This document shows, piece after piece, positions 51,901 to 54,207 of a DNA stretch of 54,207 nt. Where the stretch lies: NCBI GenBank assembly GCA_004335635.1, contig QAXH01004685.1:349-54555 (forward strand). Reading direction: 5' to 3'. The notes beneath the pieces are model-generated. The model saw only the letters and a program-made list of their open reading frames with translations. It was not told the origin of the DNA and did no database searches. The DNA is from Chloromonas sp. AAM2. Taxonomy: Eukaryota; Chlorophyta; Chlorophyceae; Chlamydomonadales; Chlamydomonadaceae. Position numbers and translations under genes: made by a program. Position 1 is the first letter of the stretch; every line of letters starts with the position of its first letter.

Positions 51901-54136
51901 CACACGGGCCAAGGTGCGGCTGGATGGCTCAACATACAACGCTCTATGCGCTTCCTTAACAGCCTGTGTGGCTGAGCTATCCAGGGGTGACCTGGCCAGA
52001 GCTGTTCTTGGCCTGGCTGTGGCCCATCAACTGCGGGCTATGGGTGCAGCAGCAGAGCACGGGAGCACAGCAATCAACAGGTTGGCGGCCGCTGCTGCAT
52101 CTGACCAGTTGCTGAATGGTACTGCTGTCTCAACACCCACTGCCTCAGCCCAGGGGGATGCAAGCAGCAGTAACAACACCAGCAGTAGCAGCAGCGGGAG
52201 CAGCAACAGTTGCAGCGACACCACAGCTGTCCTCATGCACCCAAGCAGTAATACCTCGGCCGGTCATTATGCATCTGGAGATGCAACACATGCCTGTGGC
52301 GTGCTTGCTGCTATCCTGGCTGTACCCGTGCACCGGCTTGTGGCGGCCCGCCATGCACCAAGGGAACATTGGATGGCACAGGGCAGATCAGCAAGAAAGT
52401 CGGAACGAGCAGAAAGCGCAGCAGGCACATTCACAGGGAGGCCTGGCACGGCAAGAGGTGAACAGTCTCCAAGCGGGCCAGAAGTTGTCCCATCTGCAGC
52501 TGTGGGCAGTAGTGCACAACTAGCAGAGCGTGCGGTGTCATCAAGCGATGCGTCAGGCCCACTGACAGAGGCGGATGCATGTGCGTCAGCGGTGGCCGAT
52601 ACAGTGTGTGCAATGAGACCGGATCAGCTGGCCTCACTGCTCATGGGCTTGGCGGAGTGGCGACATCCCTTGCCTGTGCCCTGGCTCACTGCATATCTGA
52701 GCCTGTTACAGGTGAGCCGAGTTCAAAGCAATGATTTGGTAATTTGATTTTCACAGAGAATAACGAATCCAGCATGAGGTCATGGCGCCTTCGGTGCAGT
52801 ATGTGCCACTGATGCCTTGCTCTATCGTGCATGTAGCCAACAACGTAAGCTCATGCACGCCATGCGCTCATGTCCCCTTTGTGAGACGGACGCCCAGGGC
52901 GCCTCCTGAGCACCCGTGGAAGGCGTACGACCCTCCTGTGCTCATGACACATGACACGAGCGGCGTTGGTTTCTTCACGTGTGCTTGCAGGCACGCGCAC
53001 CAGGGCACATGACCCATGTGGGGATCAGCACATGCACAGCTGCGCTTCTGCTCATGCAAGTTTGGCCCGGCACTGAGCTTCTCACGTGCCTAACGAATCA
53101 GGTGAGGCATGTCAGAGCACGTGGTGTCAGCTCTGTCAAGCCTGGCAAGAAACTAGTGGTTTGTTGCACAACGCCTGGTGCTATGCTGCGGTGCTTTGGA
53201 AATGTTAATGCTGCTGTCATGCCAACTTCAGCTATGCAACTTGATGTTGTGATACCGTTGAAAGTATCATTACGACTGTGCGCACAACACTGATGACTGC
53301 TTGATGCGGCACCCGCAATCTCGTGCGGTTGTACTGAGTCCTATGCCATACTGTGTTGCACTATGGTTTCGCAGCTGAAGCACTACCAGGGCCGGAGCAG
53401 GCTGTCAGGTCAGGAGCACAGGCGCATTCTGGACCAGCTAGCTCTGCTGAGCAGCTTGGCACCCCATGCTGCGCCCGTCACCAATGCAACCAGTGCAACA
53501 ACTACCTTTGCCTCATCAGCCAGTACAGATGTCAGTGAAATTGCTAAACCAGCGGACAGAACATATGCATCTTTGGATGCGGCTGCAGTCGCAGCAGCCA
53601 GCCTGCCGAGCTCTTTCCCTGCCGCTGCACCAGTCACACTAGCCACACCAGTTACACCAGCTGCACCAGCTGTACTAGCCTCAGCTGAGCAACTGGCTTC
53701 AGAGTCCAGGCACGTCATTGGCTCGTCACCAGGTAGCAGCAGCTACCCTCTGCCAGCCACGCCATCCCAAGCTGCAGACACATCCCTCATCCGCTCATCC
53801 ATCAGACGCGTTCCCATGATACCGCCCACCAGCAACACACCACGACCACCTCAGTCGCCTCGTACAATCGATGATGAGGACGATACTACCATCAGTCGTT
53901 TCTCTACAAGGCGTAGTGTTCCTTTGCCTTCGGTTGAGCCTTTGGTGTGTCCCAGTGGCATCGCCTCCCGTCTGCTGCGCTCGCTGTACCTCTCACGGCT
54001 GCAGCGGACACTCGGCATGTTGGCGGTCAAGGTGCTTGGCGGGCCCGCTGCACGTGCTGGGGATGCAGCTGAAGTTCAGGGGGTCATGGCACGGCCGGTG
54101 CAACGCAGGCGCGCAAATGCAGTTGTCGAGGGATGA
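45986..54136 (+). CDS. Very large Q-rich helical-repeat protein, OPR/FASTK-like, probably organellar RNA factor
   Basis: Five exons: 45986-48025, 48233-48684, 49010-49183, 49405-52711 (3.3 kb) and 53375-54136; phases agree, about 2,244 residues. ATG 45986 starts an Arg/Ser/Ala-rich, transit-like N-terminus. Long low-complexity stretches include polyQ/His (about 448-498), a His run (HHHHHHH), Gly7 and Ala9. Between them lie degenerate ~38-residue helical units such as WMTQLLTTVIDRLDEFTGPQ, ALLKSLARLDLHPW, HISLWALLQLSLPV, FSPASLASLLWYAHHAG and TLLSMGLWALAEC. The W..LL..V..RL...PQ....LL..LA.L pattern is that of algal octotricopeptide/FASTK-like RNA-binding solenoids, which act in chloroplast or mitochondrial RNA processing. 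No C-terminal RAP domain was seen. Intron 2 needs a GC donor (TCGAG|GCAAGC). An exon between 52711 and 53375 cannot be excluded. Confidence 0.6.
47333..47482 (+). repeat. CAG/CAA/CAC repeat (poly-Gln/His coding)
   Basis: Imperfect CAR/CAC codon array in exon 1 of the OPR-like gene. It encodes long Gln runs broken by His and Glu, and mixed codons suggest it is older or more stable than the pure CTG array at 22557-22640. Confidence 0.9.
48806..48892 (+). repeat. Tandem duplication of ~50 bases in an intron
   Basis: ATCAAGGACTAATCTTTGCA and ATCAAGGACCAATCTTTGCA lie about 50 bases apart, with CTCTGATC- and TCTCCAG-type flanks repeated. It is in the GC-donor intron of the OPR-like gene. Confidence 0.75.
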
Positions 54137-54142
54137 AGCACA

Positions 54143-54207
54143 AGAAAGAAGTTTGCCAGTTCTGGGACAATTCCTGGGACTGGCATTGAAACCGGTGTGT
54201 CTCAGCA
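54143..54207 (+). repeat. Dispersed repeat family D, copy 2
   Basis: Matches 44590-44658 over about 65 bases and starts only seven bases after the OPR-like stop codon; the copy is cut by the window edge. A 24-base part (TTTGCCAGTTCTGG) also occurs on the - strand near 6970-6990. Confidence 0.8.

Overview
The window is nuclear DNA of a green microalga, most likely a chlorophyte (the lineage is inferred). The evidence is dense spliceosomal introns (up to 17 exons per gene), a plastid-type ABC1-family kinase and an HDA14-like deacetylase of plant type. A very large Q-rich helical-repeat protein of the OPR/FASTK-like style and Ser/Pro-rich hinges typical of algal wall proteins fit the same picture. 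One gene has a TGTAA motif just past its stop codon. Base composition is moderate with many CAG/CTG and GT runs. No tRNA, rRNA, CRISPR array, transposase or reverse transcriptase was recognised.

Region 1 (1-19378) is loose and repeat-rich. It holds three secreted-protein genes on the + strand: a small two-repeat Cys-rich protein with a hydrophobic, GPI-type C-terminus (1380-3107), a hevein-like (chitin-binding type) small protein (8285-9272), and an 11-exon secreted modular protein (12709-19378). A frameshifted hevein-like pseudo-exon lies at 5590-5717. The modular protein is built from tandem, phase 0-0 exons; its modules resemble the galacturonan-binding and Cys-rich ectodomain of plant wall-associated kinases. 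Between these genes lie several families of short dispersed repeats, one nested in another.

Region 2 (20479-54136) is compact housekeeping DNA with alternating gene polarity. In order it contains: a 6-exon polyQ-containing helical protein (-, 20479-26004); head-to-head with it a 17-exon plastid ABC1K kinase (+, 26434-34739); tail-to-tail a 15-exon MCM3 replicative helicase subunit (-, 35943-41652); a class II-type histone deacetylase (-, 42063-45350 and upstream); and, head-to-head with the deacetylase, a ~2,240-residue Q-rich OPR/FASTK-like protein (+, 45986-54136). Exon boundaries were worked out by hand from splice consensus, reading-frame phase and, for the conserved families, protein alignment from memory. 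Three introns fit best with GC rather than GT donors.

The most unusual item is the tandem-exon secreted protein with wall-associated-kinase-like modules but no kinase. It sits near a hevein-like gene and a GPI-type Cys-rich gene, which suggests a locus of surface or wall proteins, possibly glycan-binding.
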